NCBI RefSeq assembly: GCF_009017415.1
Contig: NC_092407.1
Location: 4,402,001 to 4,466,000, forward strand
Direction of reading: 5' to 3'
Length of the DNA stretch: 64,000 bases
Source: Aspergillus flavus
Lineage: Eukaryota; Ascomycota; Eurotiomycetes; Eurotiales; Aspergillaceae
Part shown: positions 24,530-34,276 of the stretch, one piece after another
Layout of the letters: every line of letters starts with the position of its first letter
Position numbering within the stretch: the stretch's first letter is position 1
The notes under the pieces: model-generated
What the model was told of the DNA's origin: nothing
The model's input: only the letters and a program-made list of their open reading frames with translations
Database searches by the model: none
Made by a program: the position numbers and the translations under genes

Positions 24530-25983
24530 TCAGAGACCACCTGCACCACTCAAACTCAACAGAGTCGAAATGGGAGTTGCCCCGGGATAGAAACTGGTGG
24601 GCATGGGTGGAATGGTAAAGGGAGCGGTCGACGGAGGATTCGTGGTAAAATCACCGGGCATATGTGTAGCGGAGTAAGACCTGAGGGTATCCATGTCAGT
24701 AGGGCTCTAAAGTAATGGGTGGTTAGGGTTGGACGTACGGCGTCGCAGTCACGGTAACAGCCGTAGTATAAGTTGCTAGATCACCGGTGTCTTTCGCTTC
24801 TTGTAGACAAGCACCTGAGCCGTACGCATTGGCACAGGACCATTCCACGTAGTCTCCGTCCTCTGTCCACAAATTCACATTGTCAAGGGTGATATCGTAG
24901 CAGGGGACATCCTCGTCACACTCGATTCGGATCGCCGGTCGGCTGTTGGCGGTATTTTCGCCGTACCAGTTCTAAGGGAATGATCAGCATTGTGCTTGGA
25001 ACTTATGATTCACATTCACTTACGCGGAAAGTCAGATTCTGGACCTGGACACCTGTAGAGCCCACATCTTTACCCCAGGCTTCATTCACAGCGAGTGGAT
25101 AAGGGCCTCCGTGCACGATGACATTTTCCCAGACAATATTCTTGACTATCCCATCACCATTGTGGGTCTTCAAATAGCAGGCGTCTGCCTGGTTCATGTA
25201 AAGGTTTCGGTAGTGGATATTGGAGATGTTGGTGCCAGTGCCTAGAGACCCAATGGCAGTTCCCCCGCTCAGATTGCAGTAGATGTTCTCAATTAGGAAG
25301 TCCGAGGCTGGAGACTTAACCGTCACACACTCATCGCCATTAGTAACCTCGATATCATGTATCCATACGTTCTGGCCCCATATATCGAATGCGTCCGTCA
25401 TACCTAGATCAGCGATTCCCCGCACAAGAAGATTGTAGATCTCCCCATTGGAAACGGTGTCGAAGACAAGGTAATACGCAGGGGAATCGATCGCAGCAAA
25501 GCCATGGACCGAGAAGTCACTGACATCCTGGAAGCGAAAGAGTCGTTCACCGTAATTCCCGTCTTGAAGGTATTCATACCCGTATCCTTGGACCGCGCCT
25601 TGGGAATTGCCACTGAAAAACTCGCAGTCATGGCAGTTGCGCACCAGGATCAATTGGTAGGAGCCTTCATGACCGCGTGCCAATACACCGTCTAGCTGGA
25701 AGGCAGTGGATTCACCGTGCTTGAGTTCCAAATCCGTTGCAAGCGAATAGGTACCTGGGGGTACGTAAATGAGACCTCCAGTTGAGCAGTTACCCCAGGC
25801 GTCTAGAATGGCGGGGCCAACGTCAGTTTTGCCGTCTGCAACGGCGCCATAGTCGGTGATGTCACAGGTTTTATTCTTTGCTTTGGTCTTGAAGTCCACG
25901 AGAGGCCCGACAGACCCAGACAGTTGAGCTGACACAAGAATTGGTGCCCAGAGGGCCAAAGTGTAGAACAGTTTCACTTGCAT
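24530..25983 (-). CDS. rhgA: Secreted rhamnogalacturonan hydrolase (GH28)
   Basis: The exons are 25983-25024, 24971-24739 and 24680-24530; 447 aa, close to Aspergillus rhamnogalacturonase A. It starts with a signal peptide ([20 protein letters not shown]); a longer in-frame ATG at 26040 would bury it, so I prefer 25983. The parallel beta-helix enzyme shows [37 protein letters not shown] and [20 protein letters not shown], the GH28 catalytic region in its rhamnogalacturonase form. It cleaves the galacturonic acid-rhamnose backbone of pectin hairy regions outside the cell. Exon 3 encodes a Thr/Pro/Ser-rich tail ([20 protein letters not shown]), likely O-glycosylated. A TATA box lies about 60 bp upstream, consistent with an inducible gene. 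The gene is intact. Confidence 0.92.
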
Positions 25984-26040
25984 TATGAAGGAAGTATACA
26001 AGCCATAGAGGAGATAAGGCCAGAGGAAGACGTCTGTCAT

Positions 26041-26050
26041 TTATATATTT
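26041..26050 (-). promoter_or_regulatory. TATA-like element of the rhamnogalacturonase gene
   Basis: The minus strand reads AAATATATAA about 58-68 bp before the rhamnogalacturonase ATG. A GTGGGG hexamer at 26394-26399 matches the CreA (SYGGRG) repressor pattern, expected for a pectinase but common by chance. Confidence 0.4.
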
Positions 26051-26647
26051 GAATCTCCATCGCCCCATGTCTGCTATCCCGAGTGGCGCTATCGTAAGAG
26101 TAGTTATGATATCCTGCTGGGTCTAGTGTACACATTAGTAGAAGATCTTCAAGCAGCAAGCCAGCGAAGATGGGCTCAAATATATTAGATGAATCCTAAC
26201 TAGGAAAGAAAACACTGGCAATCCAATCCTCCGGACGGGAATTGTGCCGGAAGTGGTGGGCAGAGCTTGATCTTAGTTTGTGAGTTCTTCATCAGTCTGA
26301 AACAACGGTAGCGGAGGTTGGTTCTTCGCTTGCAGAGTGGACGCCATTTTGAGCGGATCAATTCCTGTTATCGATTAGAGGTGTAGCAAGCTTGTGGGGT
26401 TTCGGGGAAACCAAATCCGAGACAGGGGCTTCGGCCTTGTCTTTGCTTACCTTTCAGTATCTTAGTACTGGAGGTTAGAGCAGGTCACTGGTGCGAATAT
26501 GACGTCTTGTTTTAGTAGTGCTTGTATACTTTCCCGCCAGTTGGATAAAATGCTAACCTTATGCTTCGGGTCAATTGCCGGCTGTTTTTTTCCGCATCGA
26601 CGACCCACTTGGGTGTCAATAAGGTTAAGTCCGATATTCTGTCAGTC
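26051..26647. other. Intergenic region
   Basis: This is the remaining promoter of the rhamnogalacturonase gene and the 3' flank of the NLR gene. No coding features are supported. Confidence 0.5.
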
Positions 26648-29600
26648 TTAATATTTCGCGGTATGTCTTCTCCACTGCCATTTCTCCAGAACCATAACGA
26701 CATCGTGGATCCCTCTGCGTGTCGCATGGTCAAGCGGAGTGTTGCCATCGTCGTCTCTTGACCGTAAATCGGCACCCTGCCAAAGCAGCAGTTCAACTAT
26801 TGTCACTGCCCCCAGGCCACTCAAACGTTCTGCTGCGTAGGAGAGTGGCGTCCGACCAAAATTGTCTCTTGAGTTTACATCAGCACCGCTGTCGAGAAGC
26901 AGTATTACTGTCGCCTTACGTCCGTACTCAACCGCATAAGAAAGTGCCGCACGACCATCGTCATCTCTTGACTCTAGATTAGCACCTTTGCCAATCAGTG
27001 ATCTGGCCGCCGACGGATGCTGAAGTCGAACTGCTTGACAGAGTGGGGTGGAACCATGGTGGCCTCTCGACTCCACCTCGGCTCCTTGGTTAAGTAGTTG
27101 TTCTACCACATCATATTGACTGAACCTTATGGCCCAGGAGAGTGCTGTGCAGTTATTAACGTCCCTTGACTCCAGGTCAGCACCCCTATCAAGCAGTACT
27201 GCTAGGGCTTCGTTGCGCCAGGAGTCTGCAGAATAAGAGAGTGGTGTGCGACCATAAGAACATTTTGAGTTTATATCAGCACCTCTGTCAAGCAGTAATG
27301 TTACTACACCTCCATGTCCAGATTTTGCAGCATAGGAAAGCGGTGTGCGACCATTAGGACATTTTGAGTCCACATTAGCACCACTATCAAGCAATAATTT
27401 TACTATTGCTTCATTTCCGGACGTTGCTGCGTAGGAGAGCGACGTTCTTCCAGTTGCGCCTTCCTGATCAACAATAGCACCATGATCTAGCAATATCCTG
27501 ATCATCTCAACATCGCTCCTTTGCAAAGCCATTGAAAGTATTGGTCTACTGCTTGAATTCCTCTGGTTCAATATGTCTTCCGTGTTTGCTTCCATAGTGA
27601 GAAGCGTTCTGACTGCCTCCCTAGAGCTATGCATTATAGCAGCCACCAGGGGAGAATCATAGCGCTCTGTTCTTGCATCCTCATAGTGATGCAACTTGAT
27701 TTCAGTCTCGAGCAGCATCCCATAGTCCTTCTCTGCCAGGATATACATCCTCTGCGCAGCTGGAGTGTAGCGGCGTATCTCATGCTTTTCAAATAAATTG
27801 TTCTTCATAATCCAGCTGCTGAGTGGAAAGTCTTGCAGGAAACACATCTGCGTAACCCCATTCTCGGCTGCTGCATTTGCATGGTACAACACATACTGTA
27901 CAGAATATTCAAGAAATGGGTATAGTTTGGACGTCTTCTGTACGAGTCGCTTAGCTTTATAAGATTTAACCGGTGGCAATGTGCCAGGTAGCGGCACCGA
28001 AGAGAGGCCGATCTTCACGTAATTCAAGCAACAATTCTTGAGCGTTTCGTGACTCGGACCTGGCGATACACTTCCCACGTTCAGTTTGGCAAACCCCTCG
28101 TCCCGGAGAAAATCCCTAACTGATTCATGAATGAACTGCACGGTGGGACTTTTGGATTTGGTCAGTTCGGCAAGACCCTTTGAAGAATCAAGGATAAATC
28201 TGTTTACATCTTCTTCGTTGACATTTGCAGACGTCCATTCTGCAAGAAAGGCGGAGGACTCAATTCCAGCTAAGATAGCGAAATAGAGCTCCTCGGAAGA
28301 TAGAGGCCGTTGTGTATATAGTAACCATTGCAGACAGAGCAGTGTGTTCTCCATATCATGGTTTCCACGTATTAATATGTCCTTTAAAAGCTCATGCAAT
28401 CCGTCCGGGATCTGTTCCATTCTTCTTTTCAGCGCGTGTACCTGGCCGCGGTCATACTCCTTATTAAGTGTCTGTACGACGAGAACAACCCAAAGGAATA
28501 CGCCAGATGAACGAGCGATGACTTCCTCTTTGATTTGCTCAACCTGTTTGCTACGTCCGGCTCTGAGCTCGGAATGCACAAAGTTTGATATGTCTTGCTG
28601 ATGGCCGTCTTGATCCTCCAGCACCAGCTCAGTCGCATTGTTCACAGCAATATGTGGATAATGGCGACTCGAAAAACAAACGAGCAATCGCTGCTGTCTA
28701 TCTACTGCGAATTCTCCTAACTGCTCGAAGAAGGACAGCATATCTCGCACTTGATCCTCATCGCACTCGTCTAGCGCGTCAACAAAGCACATCAGGGAGC
28801 GTCCATGAAGCTGCTCAATGGCAACGCTAAATAGATATTTCAGTGTTTCGATGTCCCATGTGGGTGTTTGACTGTGTATTTGATTTGTTGGCAGCAAATC
28901 AAACATTGTGCATAGATCGGGCAACTTGTCAAGAAGCTGGCAAAGTAGTGAGCGGTACATTCCCACCACTGTTTTCTCTAAGCTATTCCCTCTGGCATTA
29001 AAAAAGAAGGAGATGATCGTAGTATCTTTCACCTGTCGAGGTGTCTTGCTGAAAGCGAACTTCATGATTGTTGATTTTCCAGTGCCTGGTTTCCCTTTAA
29101 TCCAGAAAATCCCATGATGTCGCCCGGATAATCCTGGGTTAATCCAATCCTTATACTCCTGGCAACTAAGTAACCATTGACATGTTTTGGCGTGCGCCAT
29201 TCGAATGGTTCGATGACGGCTGTCTATTTGCTCGAATCTCAGTGACTCCAGATACATTTTCTGCAGCGCGGCTGATGTCTGACGCTGTTGTCTATGGTGG
29301 TCTAGTATAGTATCGCTCTGAGCGCAGACTCCTCTTGATGGTGGAGGGACGTATAATAAGATCTGCCTTGCGCATGCAGCGGCCGTGGAAGCAGCGAAAT
29401 ATTGGAAATCCTTATTTTTGTGCGAGTCGGCATAGTCGCTGATGCCCCTGACGACCAAACAAGGAAGCAAATTCACCACGCCAGCGGCTTCCATTTCAAA
29501 ACAGAGAACACCTCCAAGTTTGGTGCTGATTTTGTCCCTTGTCATTCCATCCTTGACTAGCTGGTTCCCAGATCCTATAGTTCCAAAGTGAACTCTGACA

Positions 29601-30232
29601 TTCGAATCTTCCCGCTGGGGTCTTCGCACTAGCATATCTTTACGGCAGGCGTTACATGTTTCCCCTCTAGCATGATCGTATGACGCCTCGAAGAGAACAT
29701 CGGGGACGGAATGAGGTCTCTTAACTCGAGCAACCGTGTCTAGATAATCCTGGATGTTATTTATTGAAGCACTCAGGTTCGATTTAAACTTTGAGACGGC
29801 CGTAAGCAAAGTAGGAGATGGTGCATTAAGTGAGCCAATGCGTTGCTGGAAACCACCTATTATTGTTTTTCCAAAATCGTACTGGACTACTCCACCGTAG
29901 CTCTTCTCCGGCTGACCAATAACCACGTCACCCAGTCGAATATCCGCCTTATGGCTTGGAACCCCGCCCGCGATGCCTACGAGGAGGCTAACCTTCAGCG
30001 AGGGAAAGCTTGAAACCATCCGAGCAGTAACGGCCGCGGCAGCGTTCGTACCCATCTGTCCAGCGGGCAAGCAAGTAATGACGATTTCATGGTTGTAAAT
30101 GCGACCTGTGGTGTGTTCTTCCGACTCGTCATAGAGTTCATCCAACATCGACTTTGCGGAGGCGTACTCAAGTGGCAGGGGGCAGATCCATCCTATTGTG
30201 AAATCTTCGACGCGAGGCCGGTATCGCTTCAT
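26648..30232 (-). CDS. Fungal NLR: nucleoside phosphorylase-NACHT-ankyrin
   Basis: This is a single uninterrupted frame of 1194 aa with three parts. Residues about 10-295 form a PNP_UDP (nucleoside phosphorylase/nucleosidase) domain with GIAGGVP near 86-92. Glu22 (PLPLE), Glu248 (FEMEAAG) and Asp266 (GISDYAD) correspond to the catalytic residues of MTA/SAH nucleosidases, so the domain may be active. Residues about 370-640 form a NACHT NTPase with Walker A GKPGTGKST (380-388) and Walker B LMCFVDALDECDE. From about 870 to the end are roughly nine to ten ankyrin repeats of the type GRTPLSYAAKSGHGGVVTLL. Fungal NLRs of this architecture are linked to non-self recognition and regulated cell death; PNP domains in bacterial defence proteins can destroy ATP. 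The lack of introns contrasts with its neighbours. The specific ligand is unknown. Confidence 0.92.
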   Translation of the reverse strand: MKRYRPRVEDFTIGWICPLPLEYASAKSMLDELYDESEEHTTGRIYNHEIVITCLPAGQMGTNAAAAVTARMVSSFPSLKVSLLVGIAGGVPSHKADIRLGDVVIGQPEKSYGGVVQYDFGKTIIGGFQQRIGSLNAPSPTLLTAVSKFKSNLSASINNIQDYLDTVARVKRPHSVPDVLFEASYDHARGETCNACRKDMLVRRPQREDSNVRVHFGTIGSGNQLVKDGMTRDKISTKLGGVLCFEMEAAGVVNLLPCLVVRGISDYADSHKNKDFQYFAASTAAACARQILLYVPPPSRGVCAQSDTILDHHRQQRQTSAALQKMYLESLRFEQIDSRHRTIRMAHAKTCQWLLSCQEYKDWINPGLSGRHHGIFWIKGKPGTGKSTIMKFAFSKTPRQVKDTTIISFFFNARGNSLEKTVVGMYRSLLCQLLDKLPDLCTMFDLLPTNQIHSQTPTWDIETLKYLFSVAIEQLHGRSLMCFVDALDECDEDQVRDMLSFFEQLGEFAVDRQQRLLVCFSSRHYPHIAVNNATELVLEDQDGHQQDISNFVHSELRAGRSKQVEQIKEEVIARSSGVFLWVVLVVQTLNKEYDRGQVHALKRRMEQIPDGLHELLKDILIRGNHDMENTLLCLQWLLYTQRPLSSEELYFAILAGIESSAFLAEWTSANVNEEDVNRFILDSSKGLAELTKSKSPTVQFIHESVRDFLRDEGFAKLNVGSVSPGPSHETLKNCCLNYVKIGLSSVPLPGTLPPVKSYKAKRLVQKTSKLYPFLEYSVQYVLYHANAAAENGVTQMCFLQDFPLSSWIMKNNLFEKHEIRRYTPAAQRMYILAEKDYGMLLETEIKLHHYEDARTERYDSPLVAAIMHSSREAVRTLLTMEANTEDILNQRNSSSRPILSMALQRSDVEMIRILLDHGAIVDQEGATGRTSLSYAATSGNEAIVKLLLDSGANVDSKCPNGRTPLSYAAKSGHGGVVTLLLDRGADINSKCSYGRTPLSYSADSWRNEALAVLLDRGADLESRDVNNCTALSWAIRFSQYDVVEQLLNQGAEVESRGHHGSTPLCQAVRLQHPSAARSLIGKGANLESRDDDGRAALSYAVEYGRKATVILLLDSGADVNSRDNFGRTPLSYAAERLSGLGAVTIVELLLWQGADLRSRDDDGNTPLDHATRRGIHDVVMVLEKWQWRRHTAKY

Positions 30233-30726
30233 TGTAAGCCGTTAGATTCAGTAAAGGTCATCATGAGAAGGATGCAAGAAATATGAACGTTGATGCCCTG
30301 AAAGACGAAGGAAAAGATGAGGTGAGAAACTCAAGCTGTGTCCGGCGAGGCTGAAAAGGTCGCGCTAACTGGTTAGCTAGTCAACCAATCATAATTATGG
30401 TCCATCTGTACGACACGACCCTTCTTGAAGGGCGGGCTGATGTATGCCAGTCAGACAAGATCATAGGTTAATCATTTCAGCATCTAGGAGATGCTCGCGG
30501 GGACTAAAAGCAAACGAATGATTCAAACATAAGAACAAGAGCAGTGCTTCGCAGAGCGGCGAGCTGCGTGGGTTATCTGAATGTGACAAGATTAGTCTCG
30601 TAGTCCTCACTTGACCAGAGCTAATCAAGCAGCGTATGTTCTAGTTCCAGTATATATCTTAAGCAGTGAGCTCCGTGCTGGTAGGGAGGCAAAAAATGGG
30701 GCCCACTGTTTAGGATGGATTGTGTC
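30233..30726. other. Intergenic: promoter of the NLR gene
   Basis: This lies upstream of the NLR start. No recognisable element or gene is seen. Confidence 0.45.
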
Positions 30727-31010
30727 TTAGACTACACAGTATGTATGGATGAGACCCACAATCTTGTTAATGCTGTCGTAATCTAGAAGAAGTATATGTT
30801 AGACCATAGCTTAGTATATGGTGTACCTTGAACACGTTTGTAAAGGATGGTAACATCTCCATCGTCCTTCATGAAATGATCTATACAATGGGGAGTACGT
30901 AGCATAACAATAACTTCTTCCGAGTTAGGGATCTTCAAAGTATATGGCGTCGAATTTTGTTTCGATAAGTACTTTGACAATATGTTGGAACACTTGACAG
31001 TGAGATCTTC
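30727..31010 (-). CDS. Possible small gene or gene fragment, unrecognised
   Basis: The minus strand has a protein-like frame from about 31010 to 30827 (PYTLKIPNSEEVIVMLRTPH, then a DDGDVTILYKRVQ segment). It can be joined through a plausible 44-bp intron, 30826-30783 (GTACAC...TTCTAG with a TCTAAC branch site), to an exon 30782-30727 ending in TAA (DYDSINKIVGLIHTYCVV). There is no in-frame ATG, so a 5' exon would have to lie upstream of a CTTAAC...CTGAG acceptor near 31011. It may be a small gene between the NLR and PLD genes, or a decayed remnant. I do not recognise the family. Confidence 0.3.
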
Positions 31011-31298
31011 TCAGGACATACGTTAAGCAAGATATAGTACTATGTTTGTGTTATTTATCAAATGCAACAATATGCTAGATGCGAATTGGTAACACCCCGG
31101 GCCCAAATCACCATGGACAAAGATAGCACTAGGGTTAAGTACAGGGGCGGTGTTTGATCAAAGCGATGCTCTATTTAACGTCTTCGATGTGCAATCTCTC
31201 AGTGGGTTAAAATGTCAAATTAGTCTAATACTGAAGTCATTATTCATACGAAATCTAAAGTCCAGTTCATATCTCAAGAAACAGTCGTATCTAAGTAA

Positions 31299-33525
31299 TT
31301 AAAACCCGCCGGCTCCTCGTACTCGCTGTACAGCCCCAACGACCCCTTTGGCCCAGCTGAAACGTCCTGGGTTGACACCAATAGATCCTTCAGGAACCAC
31401 ACCAGTAGAGGCGTCATGCCAGCATCCATCTTCTGGGCTTACTGCACCGTAAAGAGCTGTGTTCTGGTTTCGATTGATCGTCTCAAGCCATGAATGGCAG
31501 ATGATCGAAGAGTCAATCAGGATGTTAACTTCCTGGCTGTGGTAGAACGATTGAGTATCAAGGTTCCCATTCCCTATCCTCCGTTAGCCAAGATCGAGGA
31601 ATGAAAGGACAATGTCTTCCTACCTTGAATAGCCACTTTGCCGTCGATGATCATGAGCTTTATGTGGCAGCTTCGACGCTTGAATTTATTATGGATAGGT
31701 TTTGTTTGGTCCTTACCCACATAATTATATATGCGTAGCCGTGAGCGTTCATCCGGTTTCTTGAGGGAACTATATAATCGATTAGAAATCATCTCATTCG
31801 TGCCATTTTGAAAGGGAAGAAGTTGTCCAGCGTCGTTGTAGCCCAGGCATAGGTAGCATGTGACAACGACTCCGCGGCGGACAGCTTCCAGTAATGGTTC
31901 AAGGAGAGGCTCTGCATTCATATTCGGGGTCTGGATGAAGATTGAGTGTTCTGCATTTTGAATTGCCGAGAGAAACGCGGCATTTTGAGGGGTATAGACG
32001 CTGGTGTGGTTTGGGGCTAGCGATCGTAAGCATAGAAACCTGTCAAATAACTTTAGAGTGGTGCTTACCTCCCCAGGGCTCTCTGTTTACTAAGGCCATT
32101 GGACATGCTTCATGAGGTGGCGAGATAGTATACGGTGTCATCGGGGTATCTTGATCAACGTCTGAGGCGTCACCGGTTGTATTCGGTTGGGTAGTTGTGT
32201 CTATAGGAATTAGTAACCCGTATTCTTTTCGGCCGTAGAAAAGAACTCCAATGATACATACTCAGGTGGCGAGTGACCGGACGAGTTTTAGACTCTCCAG
32301 GCCTAGGCTTGAGAGTGCCGTTGACCCGTCGTGCTTCGTCCCTAAGGTCAAGGTCATAGTGCTGATCTAATGTGGTGTGCTCGGGCAAGGTCAAGCCCTG
32401 ACATTCCTCTTCGTGGCTTACGTCCATGAGGGAAAGACTGGGAATTGGTGCGCCCGCGGCAGGAGAAGACAACATCGGAAAGGGCGTATCGAAGTGCTTT
32501 CCCCATGAGATCAGGGCGGTGTCATAAAAGGCGTCCACAATAGGCCCTTCAAGCCTAACCATCATCTCCAGGTTGTCATTATCCTGGACATTACTGCTTT
32601 GCAGCAGGGCTATCCTTCGATCAACAACCATAAACTTAGCATGGAACGTTCCGAATATAGGGCGGTGGTAATTGACAACCTGCAGATCGATGTTGGGAAC
32701 TTCCTCAGCTGGAGGGAGTTGAACTTTCTCACTTGTGTATTTCTTTTCTGGTACATCCAAGCGATTCTCATATGCTTGTCGAGGATCACCACGGTCATAG
32801 ATCATCTTCACGACTACCTTTGTACCGCGTTCACCAGCTCGTTTTGATAACTCGCGGAAGGCGTTGGTCACCAATGTCGAAGCGTCGGAATGGATCCAAA
32901 AGTTTGTCCCGAGAAAGACTTCGGTCTCAGCCCGGGCGATGCAATTGGCCATGTGCCGGCACAGGTCCGGCAACGGAGCTACAATGGTCAAAGGGGCGAT
33001 CCCATGACTACCCATTAATGGCGGAGAGACAACTCCCGCCATCGGGTTTTTTTCTAAAGTACATAGTGCGTCATGGTATATCTATTTCACGGTCAGGTAC
33101 TGTGTGCTTCATTAATACATAAAGCACTCTTCACTGACCTTTAGGAACAGATTGCTTGGTTTCGTTGGGCCCCAATTGCCACATTCCAGAGCCTTTTGTA
33201 GACTGTCATGGCCATCTTCGCCGTCCTCAGATTTCGACACATCATCTTTGACATGATAGTCACTATAAAGTTTGTGGAATACCTTGGTTGGTGCTTGATT
33301 TGGATCTCGTGCAAGTTCGGAGCTCAGAGTCTTGCTGCTGTGACATAGTTGGTAAACTCTTTCTGGCAGCATGTCGGCGCAGGTACGATTGAGGCTCTTA
33401 GGCTGGCGGATGGACCAGATTATTATCGAAGTCAAGCAGATTGGAAACAAAGTACTGGATAGTTTGACGAACGACCCAACCATGGATTGACCAAGAAGAC
33501 CAAATGATATATGCTCTCCGGCCAT
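31299..33525 (-). CDS. Phospholipase D-like membrane-anchored protein (two HKD motifs)
   Basis: There are five exons: 33525-33139, 33081-32262, 32200-32069, 32016-31624 and 31573-31299; 668 aa. A hydrophobic segment near residues 15-37 suggests a membrane anchor. The first PLD half has ETEVFLGTNFWIHSD and the HxKx4D motif FHAKFMVVDRRIALLQSSN. The second has EHSIFIQTPN, YLCLGYNDAGQ and CHIKLMIIDGKVAIQGNGN, the motif tail being made only after splicing. Both HKD motifs are complete, so the phosphodiesterase/transphosphatidylase fold should be active. The layout recalls cardiolipin-synthase-like PLDs and fungal proteins of unknown substrate. It lies just upstream of the NLR gene on the same strand, which may or may not matter. 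The end of the protein is Gly/Ala/Arg-rich. Confidence 0.85.
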
Positions 33526-34276
33526 GACGTAGACTAAGCCCCATAAGGCTGAGAAAGGGTTTGATGCTTGTGGTACGGAATTCCTATGAACAAGTAGTGG
33601 GGACAGGAAGCCGAATAATAAGCATGTTCAATGGATATTAATTAGTATTTTTCAATGCACACGGCTACACTCTTGTGGCAGATGACGACAGTCTTGTCGA
33701 GTTGAAAGTATGAGAATGTGGTTGCCTGAGGACCGACGTCATCGGTGCCTGGGGAATCGCGAGAACTTGATTTGGTCATTAGGGCAACATTACCTAGGGC
33801 AACACCCATGTCAATGGCTTTGAGAAGTCTAGAACTCCCTTAGTTGTAGTTATAAGCCCGATATCGACAGGGCCCTATTTTCTTTGGCCAAGAAAGCAAT
33901 TCTGCAGGTACACAGACCACAAAACCAGCCGTATATTCCGCCCCATACTAGCTTACCCTCTTTTTCGGAAACTCTGCTTGGGTCTCCGATGGCGCGACCA
34001 AGGTTAATGCAAAACGAAAGCCAATGTACCAACCCCGCATCGGAAATGTTGCGATGTTGCAATGCGACTTGCTGGCTTGAAGCTTGTCCCGGTTATCGGC
34101 CTGAAGTCCGATGGCGCTCGGGATTATACCTCCTGTGTCTGGAAGAAGATTTCCTCTTCTTTAATAAGTAGCGCTCTTCAAGCATCTGAGGTGTCAATTT
34201 TTCTTACATCTTCACCATCTTTTTCCCTTGACTCTAACTTACAGCTAGTCTACCTTGTTGTGGTGTCAATACGATC
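33526..34276. other. Divergent promoter region between the PLD and ThDP-enzyme genes
   Basis: This is non-coding. An 11-bp sequence TCCGATGGCGC occurs twice, at 33985-33995 and 34107-34117, in the half nearer the ThDP-enzyme gene. No other element is clear. Confidence 0.45.
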
